A stretch of 64,000 nt of DNA from Brachynemurus nebulosus (Eukaryota > Arthropoda > Insecta > Neuroptera > Myrmeleontidae): the NCBI GenBank assembly GCA_035578155.1, contig JAPWDM010000008.1, forward strand, positions 3,927,347 to 3,991,346, written 5' to 3'. Every line of letters starts with the position of its first letter. Positions within the stretch are counted from its first letter, which is position 1. The notes under the pieces are model-generated. The model did not search any database, was not told where the DNA came from, and saw nothing but the letters and a program-made list of their open reading frames with translations. Positions 12,447 through 23,353 of the stretch are shown here, piece after piece. The position numbers and the translations under genes were made by a program.

Positions 12447-13315
12447 TACAAATTTTTTATAGTAAATGTTTTGAAAAATCAGTTGGTTTTCTAAACAGGT
12501 CAGTGATCAGTGATCAGTTGATCCGATTACACTACTGACCTAATTATAAGTAAGCTGTTCGTATCATCAGCCACCACAAGTTAATAAATAAGTTTCATGT
12601 ACAATGACGAAAATAAAAATTTTAATTAATAAATTTTTAGAATTAATTTTCTTTTATAAAAGCTTTTGTAATCAACATCTTTCATATGGAGTATGCTAAC
12701 ATTTAACTACTATTGTAGCAATACTAATTTGAAATAAAAGTTTTAACAAGAAAAAATAATGTTAATTTATCTTATTTTTGTAAGAATGAAATTTTGTACG
12801 CGTTAACAAAAAGTACATAGATAGAAAAATATAATGTTTTGTATAATTTTGAATTTGAAATGGTTAATTATTGTTAATTGACTATGATAATTATTTTCGG
12901 CAATGTGTGTTAAATGTGTGTTTAATATATTAAATATGTGAGAGAACTGTATTAAAGTTGATATAAGTCAGTGATGTTAAAATTATGAAATATGACGTAA
13001 AATTTGTTTTATTACAAAATATGTTAAAAATTTTTTGTACGCTACTGTACAGATAATTTCAAAAGATTCGGTAAATAAGTACATAAATATATTTTGTTGA
13101 CAAAAAGTTTAACATTCAAAAAAACAAAAACAAAAAAATGTTAGGTAGTCAGAGCCTGATTAAGGTTTTTTTTCTAGGGGCCATTTTTTAACACGTTTTT
13201 GACAATCGAAAATTTCTGAAATGAAACTTGATCGGTAAAATTTAACTAGCAATACTTAATTAGTAGACTGAGACCTTTCTCTCCTGCAAATTATGAAACT
13301 TATTTACTTTACACC

Positions 13316-13316
<1 letters not shown>
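12447..13316. other. AT-rich intergenic DNA with a solo M3 end
   Basis: Nothing coding. The last 30 bases are the M3-type end TTTACTTTACACCCTG next to the TA tract. Confidence 0.4.
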
Positions 13317-13395
<79 letters not shown>

Positions 13396-13400
13396 ATATA
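13317..13400. repeat. TA/TG microsatellite
   Basis: (TA)n of about 60 bp running into (TG)n, immediately after an M3-family end. Confidence 0.9.
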
Positions 13401-13441
13401 GTGACCATAGTGACAGTGTCAGTAAATAAAAATTTCGAATT

Positions 13442-14741
<1,300 letters not shown>

Positions 14742-14749
14742 CTTATAGA

Positions 14750-15081
14750 TGAAGTGACCAGATTTTCATTGAGACAAAGCGGGAAAAATGGGATGAAGGC
14801 ACCGTGAAAAATGCCGCCCCTATCTTTTGCTTGAAAAGAAGAAAATCTTTATTTTTCCTACTCTTTTTTCGAACTTTCTCGACGAGCAAAAAAAAAAAAA
14901 CGTCAATTTAAAATAAGAAATTTTACGAATTTTCTCTTAAAAAATAATTGGCAAGCAAAAAGAAAATCTCAATTACATTTAATTCCTAAAAAGCGGGACA
15001 TTTTTAAAAATCGATGGGACGCGGGACAATCTTCCAAAAAGCGGGACTGTTCCGCCAAAATCGGGACGTCTGGTCACTTTA
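14750..15081. mobile_element. hAT-like MITE family H1, copy 2, supplies the stop codon of gene A
   Basis: 332 bp; ends TGAAGTGACCAGAT and, on the complement, TAAAGTGACCAGACGTCC. TSD CTTATAGA at 14742-14749 and CTTATAGG at 15082-15089, with one difference. It carries about 65 bp of internal sequence absent from copies 1 and 3. The first three element bases read on the minus strand, TAA, terminate the gene A frame directly after the PYK codons of a finger linker. Confidence 0.9.
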
Positions 15082-17400
15082 CTTATAGGGCCTTTCTCCA
15101 CTGTGAATTCTTTGATGTGTTTTTAAATTACTTGAAGTAGTAAATTTTTTCGTACATATTTTACATTTGTATGGTTTTTCACCACTATGAGCTCTTTCAT
15201 GTACTTTTAAATCAGATGAACTAATAAATATTTTAGGACAAATATTACACTTATACGGTCTTTCTCCACTGTGAATTCTTTCATGTAATTTTAAACTACT
15301 CGACTGATTAAATGTTTTCGTACATATATTACACTTGTATGGTTTCTCACCACTGTGAATAAGTTCATGTATTCTTAAACTACTTAAATTTCTAAACGTT
15401 TTCGTACATATATTACACTTGTATGGTTTCTCACCACTGTGGACTCTTTCATGTATTTTTAATTGACCTAAACTAATAAATATTTTAAAACAAATATTAC
15501 ACTTATAGGGTCTTTCTCCACTGTGAATTCTTTCATGTATTTTTAAATTACTTGAAGTAGTGAATTTTTTAATACATATGTCACATTTGTATGGTTTTTC
15601 ACCACTATGAACTCTTTTATGTACTTTTAACTCAGATGAAGTAGCAAATGTTTTGGAACAAATATTACACTCATACGGTTTTTCTTCACTGTGGACCATT
15701 TCATGTCTTTTTAAATCGTATGAAGTAATATATGTTTTAGAACATATATTACACTTATACGGTCTTTCTCCACTGTGATTTTTTTCATGTCTTGTTAAAT
15801 GACCTAACTGACTAAATGTTTTAGAACACACATTACAATTATATGGCCTTTCACCACTGTGAATTCTTTCATGTAATTTTAAATGACTTATATCACTGAA
15901 TGTTTTCTTACATATCTTACATTCGTATGATTTTACACCACTGTGTATTCTTTTATGTGTTTTTAAATCACTTGAAGTAGTAAATGTTTTAGTACATATA
16001 TTACACTGATATGGTTTTTCATTCCTGTGTATTCTTTCATGTACTTTTAAATTACCTAAAGTAGTAAATGTTTTAGTACATATATCACACATGTATGGTT
16101 TTACACCACTGTGTACTCTTTCATGTGTTTTTAAATCACTTGAAGTAGTAAATGTTTTAGTACATATATTACACTGATATGGTTTTTCACCCCTGTGTAT
16201 TCTTTCATGTACTTTTAAATTACCTAAAGTAGTAAATGTTTTAGTACATATATCACACTTATATGGTTTTCCACCACTGTGTACTCTTTCATGTGTTTTT
16301 AAATCACTTGAAGTAGTAAATGTTTTAGTACATATATTACACTGATATGGTTTTTCATCCTTGTGTATTCTTTCATGTTTTTTTAAATTACCTGAAATAG
16401 TAAATGTTTTAGAACATATATCACACTTATATGGTTTTTCACCACTGTGTACTCTTTCATGTGTTTTTAAATCACTTGAAGTAGTAAATGTTTTAGTACA
16501 TATATTACACTGATATGGTTTTTCATTCCTGTGTATTCTTTCATGTACTTTTAAATTACCTAAAGTAGTAAATGTTTTAGTACATATATCACACATGTAT
16601 GGTTTTTCACCACTGTGTACTCTTTCATGTGTTTTTAAATCACTTGAAGTAGTAAATGTTTTAGTACATATATTACACTGATATGGTTTTTCATCCCTGT
16701 GTATTCTTTCATGTACTTTTAAATTACCTAAAGTAGTAAATGTTTTAGTACATATATTACACTGATATGGTTTTTCATCCTTGTGTATTCTTTCATGTAT
16801 TTTTAAATTACCTAAAGTAGTAAATGTTTTAGAACATATATCACACTTATATGGTTTTTCACCACTGTGTACTCTTTCATGTGTTTTTAAATCACTTGAA
16901 GTAGTAAATGTTTTAGTACATATATTACACTGATATGGTTTTTCATCCTTGTGTATTCTTTCATGTATTTTTAAATTACCTAAAGTAGTAAATGTTTTCG
17001 AACATATATCACACTTATATGGTTTTTCACCACTGTGTACTCTTTCATGTGTTTTTAAATCACTTGAAGTAGTAAATGTTTTAGTACATATATTACACTG
17101 ATATGGTTTTTCATCCCTGTGTAGTCTTTCATGTACTTTTAAATTACCTAAAGTAGTAAATGTTTTAGTACATATGTTACACTGATACGGTTTTTCACCA
17201 CTGTGAATTCTTTGATGTACTTTTAGATGACTTGGGTAAGTAAATGTTTTATTACATGTATCACACTGAAATCGTTTTTGGTCAACACTTGCAATCTGAT
17301 GTTCTGTTAAATCTGTCGAATCATCTTCATTTACTTCATCTTCTTCAATTTTGATTTCCGTATGTAAACTGTTTAAATCTGGCAAAGATTCACTCCACTC
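15079..17400 (-). CDS. C2H2 zinc-finger protein A, exon 2 (26 fingers)
   Basis: Starts at a TTTTAG acceptor (17401-17402) in phase 0 with exon 1 at 22153-22341; the joined product would be 836 residues. The leader (about 45 residues) holds SLHTEIKIEEDE, then come 26 C2H2 fingers. Fingers 2-16 are built from two alternating types, TTSSDLKTHERVH followed by SGEKPY and TTLGNLKVHERIH followed by RDEKPY/KDEKPY, i.e. a 168-bp repeat. Fingers 17-26 are more varied. It ends at TAA, which belongs to the H1 MITE at 14750-15081; older fingers lie beyond as a pseudogene. It is a probable nuclear DNA-binding transcription factor whose target is unknown. Frame and family are certain; that the spliced gene is expressed is inferred. 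Confidence 0.9.
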   Translation of the reverse strand, partial: EWSESLPDLNSLHTEIKIEEDEVNEDDSTDLTEHQIASVDQKRFQCDTCNKTFTYPSHLKVHQRIHSGEKPYQCNICTKTFTTLGNLKVHERLHRDEKPYQCNICTKTFTTSSDLKTHERVHSGEKPYKCDICSKTFTTLGNLKIHERIHKDEKPYQCNICTKTFTTSSDLKTHERVHSGEKPYKCDICSKTFTTLGNLKIHERIHKDEKPYQCNICTKTFTTLGNLKVHERIHRDEKPYQCNICTKTFTTSSDLKTHERVHSGEKPYMCDICTKTFTTLGNLKVHERIHRNEKPYQCNICTKTFTTSSDLKTHERVHSGEKPYKCDICSKTFTISGNLKKHERIHKDEKPYQCNICTKTFTTSSDLKTHERVHSGGKPYKCDICTKTFTTLGNLKVHERIHRGEKPYQCNICTKTFTTSSDLKTHERVHSGVKPYMCDICTKTFTTLGNLKVHERIHRNEKPYQCNICTKTFTTSSDLKTHKRIHSGVKSYECKICKKTFSDISHLKLHERIHSGERPYNCNVCSKTFSQLGHLTRHEKNHSGERPYKCNICSKTYITSYDLKRHEMVHSEEKPYECNICSKTFATSSELKVHKRVHSGEKPYKCDICIKKFTTSSNLKIHERIHSGERPYKCNICFKIFISLGQLKIHERVHSGEKPYKCNICTKTFRNLSSLRIHELIHSGEKPYKCNICTKTFNQSSSLKLHERIHSGERPYKCNICPKIFISSSDLKVHERAHSGEKPYKCKICTKKFTTSSNLKTHQRIHSGERPYK

Positions 17401-17654
17401 CTAAAATATGATAAATGCATATTTTACATTAAAACAATTACATAATTTATTGGGCTTTTTTTTTTTTTAAATGTTTGTCACTACGGCAGATTAATGGAAA
17501 AAAAAATACTAGAACTCGATACTGGAAACGCTGGAAAATAAACGGATGGCGGAGCACCATTGGGTAATTAGAACTCTTATTTAAATACCCTTAGCCCAAA
17601 ATTGAGGTTGAGATGTTGATCTAACAATTTTTAAAAATTATTTATAAAGGATTA

Positions 17655-17771
17655 GTTACTTAATTAAAATTCACATAGTGTTTGAAAAATTATCAAAACT
17701 GGATCGGCTGGGATTCGAACCCGGATCTCTTGGTTGCTAGCCAAGCGTCTTACCAATTAGGCCACCGTCCG
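17655..17771 (-). repeat. tRNA-derived SINE-like copy, anticodon-like AGC
   Basis: The minus strand shows a tRNA-like head (17700-17771): an A-box-like TGGCCTAATTGG, an anticodon arm CTTGG-CTAGCAA-CCAAG (loop triplet AGC, Ala-like) and a B-box GGTTCGAATCC. The acceptor stem is imperfect (C-C and A-A mismatches). It is followed by TTTTTCAAACACTATGTGAA, shared with the copy at 61374. The shared body and poor acceptor stem favour a SINE over a working tRNA gene. Confidence 0.75.
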
Positions 17772-17956
17772 TTTGTTCGATTGTCACTCCAATCCGATAA
17801 TCAATCAAACACATCCTCTCTTTAATGCGAGACGCAGTAAAGACATACCAAAGTAAATCGAGTGTTCAGGTATCAGCCAAAGTTGGAAATTAAGTGAACA
17901 TATGAATATTGGTGTATGTAAAAATGCGAACAACAGTCCGCCATACATTAATAATA

Positions 17957-19364
17957 GCTTTGTTCGTGCAACAGTTTTGAAAGTATATAAACTGTACGGA
18001 GCATGCGTATTTGTTAAATGAGCGTTCGTGCAAAACTAAATTTGTGATTTGATTGCAAATCTAATGTTCTAGCAGCTTAAAAATTAAATTTTGAATTAAT
18101 ATACGATATAGTAAGAAAAATTCACTAACTTTTAACAAATTTGTCTGGATTGTACTTGCGCAGTAGATCTCAAATATACTACTGTTCGAAAATTAAATAT
18201 TTTGTTGATCGTTAGGTTAGATGCATTGTTAGACTTTTTTTACTAGGTACAGGTAATAGGATACTTGACTGAAGTTACAAAAATATTCTAAAAGCATTGT
18301 TTTGCCTTATCAGTTAAGTGATTTTTTTATTTTCGACAGATTCCGTAAAAAATCATAAAAAAAACTAACCCTACAATTTTAAATCAGAAAAGGGCGGGAA
18401 AAACACCTCACTATAGTGACGTCATATTTTGAAGCAACTAAACGTCAATGTCAATATTTATAACCTCAAAAATTTGATTATATTCATAAAATGTCAACGT
18501 AAAAGCAAGTATTTATTTGAATGCTGGTCGATTATTATTATTATATACGTAAGCTAGTAGAAATATTTAAAAGAAAACACAATTTCACCTCATCGATGAA
18601 AATTATCAAAATCGACATGTCTAGCTACAAAACGTTACGTCATTTTCAAGAAATGGCGCATTTTCACTAATTTGAATATTTGTTGAAAAATGGCAATTTT
18701 CAAAATAAAATTTCTAAATAGTTATCAAATTTTTTTATGTTTCATCATTAAAATTGGACATATGTAATGATAATGCATAGAATTATTTAACATTTGACAC
18801 AAATTTTAAATACAATCAAGTACCGTATTTTTAAAAAAGATATTCATATTTAAATACAGTTTAAATGTGCTCTTTTTATCGTTTACAGAGAAGAAATTAA
18901 TTCACATTAATATTTTTCATTAGTTTTTCTTTCTCTGATTGTACACAATGAATGAAAGTTCATCTAGCTCCAATACGTCTAGTTCAAGTGAGCGATGATG
19001 ATTTATTTGATTTTAAAATTGATAGAATTATTATTAATTTCATTTCCAAACCATTATTTTTCATTTTGCAAATTTTTTAATAACCAAAAGCAAAACTGGA
19101 CAATTTCCCAGACCTTGTGTAAATATGTATGACATGCATGACACCGATGAGGCGATGAGATCCATGAATCCGTGACACGCCGGTACGACAGGTACAACGC
19201 GATAGGAGTGACAGCTGGTGGATTATAATTAAACTTAAATCTCGAATTTACCGTTCGAGCGTCAAAATAATTTGACACTAGTTTGTTGCTGAACATGCGC
19301 AGTAGCCATAATTTGAAAAATCACTGATTAGTCTGAAATTTGTTGCACGAACAAACCTAATGTT
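17957..19364. mobile_element. Harbinger-like non-autonomous element with relic transposase start
   Basis: Ends GCTTTGTTCGTGCAACA and, on the complement, GGTTTGTTCGTGCAACA. Each is followed by a GCATGCG/GCGCATGT segment. Near 18949-19055 on the plus strand, ATG opens a Ser-rich peptide (MNESSSSSNTSSSSE) whose continuation DDDLFDFKIDR is one frame away, so it is a frameshifted N-terminus. Such Ser/Asp-rich starts are common in Harbinger-type proteins; the assignment is inference. The M4 element 18255-18829 lies inside. Confidence 0.5.
18255..18829. mobile_element. MITE family M4, copy 1
   Basis: Ends AATAGGATACTTGACTG and, on the complement, AATACGGTACTTGATTG. 575 bp. An inverted copy lies at 36481-37049, sharing the interior (AAAATTATCAAAATCGACAT; GACGTCA near one third). 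Non-coding. Confidence 0.75.
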
Positions 19365-19406
19365 TCACAGGCACTCAATAACATTTGAAATTAAGAAAAA
19401 ATAATG

Positions 19407-20240
19407 ATGCAGAAGCACGAATCCACCTATTTTTGGTTCTCAAAGAAAAACTAATGATCCGATTTTAATAATTTTTTTTTCAGAATGTTCCTCGCTACGG
19501 CGGATTAGTTAAAAAAAAATATACTACAACTCGATATCAATACTGAAAACCTGGGAAACTGTCGTTAAATTAAAAAAAAAAATCAATATTAAAAGTTTAT
19601 CATTATTAGAAATTTTTAGATTTTCATTTTTTATTTTTGTATGCATGTGTGTCAAAGTCGAAGTATATTGTCAAAACTAACTTAACCTTAACTAACTTCA
19701 CCGCCTAGTTTTTATATCAAAGTCGAAGTATATTGTAAGAACTAATAAAACTAACCTAAACTTAACTAACCTCGCCACCTAGTGTTTATATTATCTACTG
19801 TTATTTTTGAAGCAATATTTATTTTGATCCATTTTACCAGAATATGCACTCAAATCACGACGTTGAGGTAATCGTAGTCGTCAAAATTAAATCAATTTTT
19901 CTAATTTCCGCGCTCGATATTTCGAAAATGCAGCGATATATCGTTTTTTTTTTTTTTATTCTTGTTAAAATACTTATTTTGACCAATTTTACTAGACTAT
20001 GCACTCAAACACACATATAAACGCACACACACTAAATGACAAAAAAAAATTTTTGAAAAAATTGAATTTCACCAAATTTTAAAACAATTTTCCAGCGTTT
20101 CCATTACCGGCATCGATTTGTAGTATTTTTTTTTTTAACTAATCCGCCGTAGCGAGGAACATTCTGAACAAAAAATCATTAAAATCGGATCATTAGTTTT
20201 TCTTTTAGAGCCAAAAATAGGTGGAGCCGTGCTTCTGCAT
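19407..20240. mobile_element. Long-arm foldback element in intron of A
   Basis: Inverted arms of about 150 bp: from ATGCAGAAGCACGAATCCAC through ATGTTCCTCGCTACGGCGGA at the left, with the complement ending GTGCTTCTGCAT at 20240. The interior contains a tandem pair of CAAAGTCGAAGTATATTGT units at about 19655 and 19720, related to sequence at 4870-4990. 834 bp, non-coding. Confidence 0.8.
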
Positions 20241-20700
20241 AATTACCAAAAATTTTATGAAAGATTATTTCTAAAGGCTTCACATTTTTGTACATTTAAA
20301 ACCATAAAACTAACAAAAATATTCATTTTTGCTTATTTCTGTAATTTTTATCTTAAATCCGACGTAATAACGAACTCTTTTTTTTTAAAAAAAAAAAAAG
20401 TATCATTAAAACTGGACCATTTTTTTTTTTTTTTTTTTTTGTTTACAGCCAAAAAAACAGGTGACCATGAAAGTGTATTTAATGCAATTTAATGAGCAAT
20501 TTTCTCAAAATATTGCTATGTACATAACCGCAAGGAAAACTTATTTAACACCAGGGCGGCGACACGGGTTATTCGGAACTACATCTCTATAGTTGGAATA
20601 TTAATTTCTAAAAAAGAAACAATATTCCTAGGTAACCAAATTGCAAAATTTCGTTGCTAAAGTGGAATTAACAGAAAGTGATTTTTGGTTGGTTAAATTA

Positions 20701-21179
20701 AGGGCTTGTTCCGAAATATAATCCAGTATACTGGCCAGTGTTAATGACGTCATGACTTCGACGCCATATTGTACTGGTGAGCACTTTTATCTATCATATC
20801 TATAATTCACATCTAAGGCTGGTCGTCCATTGGTTGCGTAGGCATACGAAATTTAATGCGGACGAATACGCATGAAACGGACGAACGTTCCAAGCAGCTG
20901 TGAAGCAATACATCCTCGTCTATTGAAAGCGTCTCTCTCAATGGACGAGGATGTATTGCTTCACAGCTGTTTGGATCGTTCGTCCGTTTCATGCGTATTC
21001 GTCTGAATTAAATTACGCATGACTACGCATCCAATGGACGACCAGCCTATAAGTGTCAAAGTTACGACAATGCATGGCCAGACTGGCCAGTGTATTTCGG
21101 AACGATTCACCAGCATGGCGTCGATTTATGACGTCATTCATACTGGCCAGTATGCTGGATTATATTTCGGAACACACGC
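20701..21179. mobile_element. MITE nested in M2, TA target duplication
   Basis: TIRs GTTCCGAAATATAATCCAG, then TATACTGGCCAGT and TGACGTCAT. It is flanked by TA at 20699-20700 and 21180-21181. The 6-kb copy of M2 has the uninterrupted GATATTAATTTAACC, which proves the boundaries. 479 bp. Confidence 0.88.
20816..21048. repeat. Near-perfect palindrome of about 115-bp arms
   Basis: Begins AGGCTGGTCGTCCATTGG and ends with its complement. The arms share GGACGAATACGCATGAAACG, CAGCTGTGAAGCAATACATC and CAATGGACGAGG. It sits inside the TA-flanked MITE 20701-21179 and is probably a third insertion level or that element's core. Confidence 0.8.
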
Positions 21180-21587
21180 TAATATCTCGATTATAGACAT
21201 ATAATCCCAAATACCTGTGTCGCCGCCCTGGTGACAGATTGCTACATATTTGAGAAAATGGTCCATTACCAGCTTCAGTTCCAAAAACTACATAATATGT
21301 ACCTCCGACTAATTGTAAGCTGAATTTTTTTTTACATTCTTATGTACTCTTTTTGACTTAAGTTATCCCTTTAAACGGATTTTTGGCGACGCGGGCCAAA
21401 GATTTATGTATATTTTTTAACCCTATGAATGTCAAAATATAGGAATCACTAAAAAGCAGTTTCCGTTATCATGTTGGCATATATTACCTACTTAACTAAA
21501 GATAAATTCTTACAGACGTTGATGAATAGAACAAAAAAGGAAAAATAAATTTTTTCGATATTATATTGCTGTTTTCGAGATATTAAG

Positions 21588-21781
21588 CGGCCCCATACCC
21601 GCTCAATAATATCGTACAAAATCTGAGGTGGCACAATATTTTATTGATCGTCTGAAGGTTATACTGAAGGGTTGTACAATATATTGTGCTGATCAAAAAC
21701 ATTTTGAAATATATTGTGCAATGAATGAATATTGTAACGTATTATATAGAATATATAATATTATTGAGCGTGTAGGGGCCG
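21588..21781. mobile_element. Short MITE, CGGCCCC ends
   Basis: Ends CGGCCCCATACCCGCTCAAT and, on the complement, CGGCCCCTACACGCTCAATA. The introns of C and D lack it at the matching position (between GATATTA and CGTATATTTTCGAG). 194 bp. Confidence 0.75.
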
Positions 21782-21877
21782 TTTTACCTATATTTTCGAG
21801 ATGCTAAATGCAACTAAATTAATTTTTGTGTTCAGTTAATTCAAATTTAAATCGAAAATTTAGACAATGTATTGTAG

Positions 21878-22030
21878 ATAATAAACAAATATTTTACTTC
21901 GCAAAAATACCACTTTTATTTTGAAACAGTGACAATATTGTTTCAAAATAAAAGTGGTATTTTTGCGAAGTAAAATATTTGTTTATTATTTACAAATATG
22001 GAATACCATAAAGTAACGCTCAAATCTATT
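21878..22030. mobile_element. Hairpin element with perfect 50-bp arms, 12-bp direct repeats
   Basis: 21878-21929 and 21940-21992 are an essentially perfect inverted repeat (ATAATAAACAAATATTTTAC, CGCAAAAATACCACTTTTAT and onward) with a 12-nt loop, followed by a tail ending GTAACGCTCAAATCTATT. It is flanked by AATGTATTGTAG at 21866-21877 and 22031-22042; introns B, C and D have a single such sequence. A second copy is at about 47796-47960. Confidence 0.8.
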
Positions 22031-22152
22031 AATGTATTGTAGGCTGTGTTTATGATATGTCAAAAAAAGTTCAGCTCAATCGGACGTATGCGGTTTTCTG
22101 ATACTCCAACTATAAGTTTTGTTGAAATTTATAATCCAAATCCAGTACTTAC

Positions 22153-22341
22153 CAGTTTTATATTTTGCTCTTGCAAGTCTGTAAGGCTTTGTTGATCTGG
22201 CAAACTATTGTTTCCTGGCAGCAATTTAGTTGATTCGAAAATTTTAGTTTCTGTTGAAAACATTAAATTATTCTCATTCATTTCATCTTTCTCCACTTTA
22301 ATTTCAAATGCATGAAAACTTTCTTGAACAGGTTTCTCCAT
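22153..22341 (-). CDS. ZNF gene A, exon 1 (acidic leader)
   Basis: 63 codons from ATG (22341) to a GTAAGT donor (22152-22147), phase 0 with exon 2 at 17400. The peptide begins MEKPVQESFHAFEIKVEKDE and ends SLTDLQEQNIKL. It has no Cys and is rich in Glu, Asp and Asn, with a psi-K-x-E motif (IKVE) near residue 14. Orthologous exons precede B, C and D. No ZAD, BTB or KRAB signature is visible. It probably recruits partners or is SUMO-modified; that is inference from the motif only. Confidence 0.82.
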
Positions 22342-22374
22342 TTCCAACTTTTGTTTTATAATTTTATTATACAC

Positions 22375-23353
22375 AAACGGCCTAATGTCCGAAACGTTCG
22401 AAACTATCGATGCTTGTCAAGCTTATGTAGCTTATGCGCATGGTGACCAGAAAAAGGTAATCGAACTCTATGTATGCAAAAACGGTCTAAAAATAAGAGG
22501 GCACTAGTGTTCCTTGTGTACCAAAGTGTTAATTTTAATATTGTCTGAAACACTTTACATCATAAAGAACAAATTGCGATAATAATAAAATAAAATTAAT
22601 TTAGTTTACTTGATTTTCCGTTAAATATAATAACTTACTTGAGGTACGGGATTTTTCAAATTTAATTCCTTGCATCGCTTTTTATCAACTATACCGCACT
22701 AGAACAATTTTTAACACCACACACCCTGCTTATTTTGATATTATTGATAAAATTAAACTGAATAAATTATTCGTATTTATTTAAAATACAATTTTATACG
22801 ATTTTTGAAATTAATTTTTAAATTGTTCACATATAAAAATTGTGGTTATGATTTTCATATTGTATCTTTGATTGTGTTGTGTCCTTGATTGATCATGCTC
22901 GCCTTGATTAGAGTCCTTGTAATAAGAGTCTAGAGACCGGCCATTTATAGGGAAAATAATGAAATAAATATTTGTGTTTCGTATGGAAAATACAATTGTT
23001 AATTCACATTATTACTTTACTGACACTAGTTTGATTTCATGTGCGTCATTATTTTGAAAAAGAGAGCGATTATTTTGCCTGAAACTGATCAAAATAAAAT
23101 GCAATTAGGAGAATTTTTGTGGATTATCTTACTAATAGTAACCTACATTATCGGATAAGGCTAAAGATAATTTAAAGTTATTATAGTGACATCTCTGTTC
23201 TTTTCAAGTGTACTACGCATGATAATAATGATAACGATGACATCTATACCCGCTGCTCCCGTTCTCAGTTCCATAGAGAGGTAATGGAGAGTAAAAAAAA
23301 TGCATTGAAGTTGGCTATCTTCCAGGAATAAAATTCTGGTGTACTTTATCTAT
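22375..23353. other. Region upstream of gene A, no further gene
   Basis: AT-rich. Holds the presumed promoter of A (TATAATAAAATTATAAAAC just before exon 1). No other supported feature. Confidence 0.4.

Larger units (their letters stand above)
20494..21263. mobile_element. Element family M2, copy 2, carrying two nested insertions
   Basis: Same outer ends and CACCAGGGCGGCGACAC arms (20549 and 21233) as the copy at 5948-6266, in inverse orientation. The intron of gene B lacks the whole block at the matching site (near 32205), so it inserted in A after the A/B split or was lost in B. Confidence 0.8.
17401..22152 (-). other. Intron of ZNF gene A, filled with nested elements
   Basis: Phase-0 intron with GTAAGT at 22152-22147 and TTTTAG at 17401. 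Both ends align with the introns of B, C and D (for example GACAATGTATTGTAGGCTGT near the donor side), whereas the middle holds a tRNA-like SINE, a Harbinger-like relic and several foldback elements listed separately. At 4752 bp it is the longest of the four. Confidence 0.8.

Noticed and set aside
15079..17400. CRISPR-like regular direct repeats
   Set aside because: The 84-bp and 168-bp periodicity is C2H2 finger coding sequence in a eukaryotic exon.
17700..17771. Functional tRNA-Ala gene
   Set aside because: The acceptor stem has mismatches and the 3' body is shared with the second copy at 61374, which fits a SINE.
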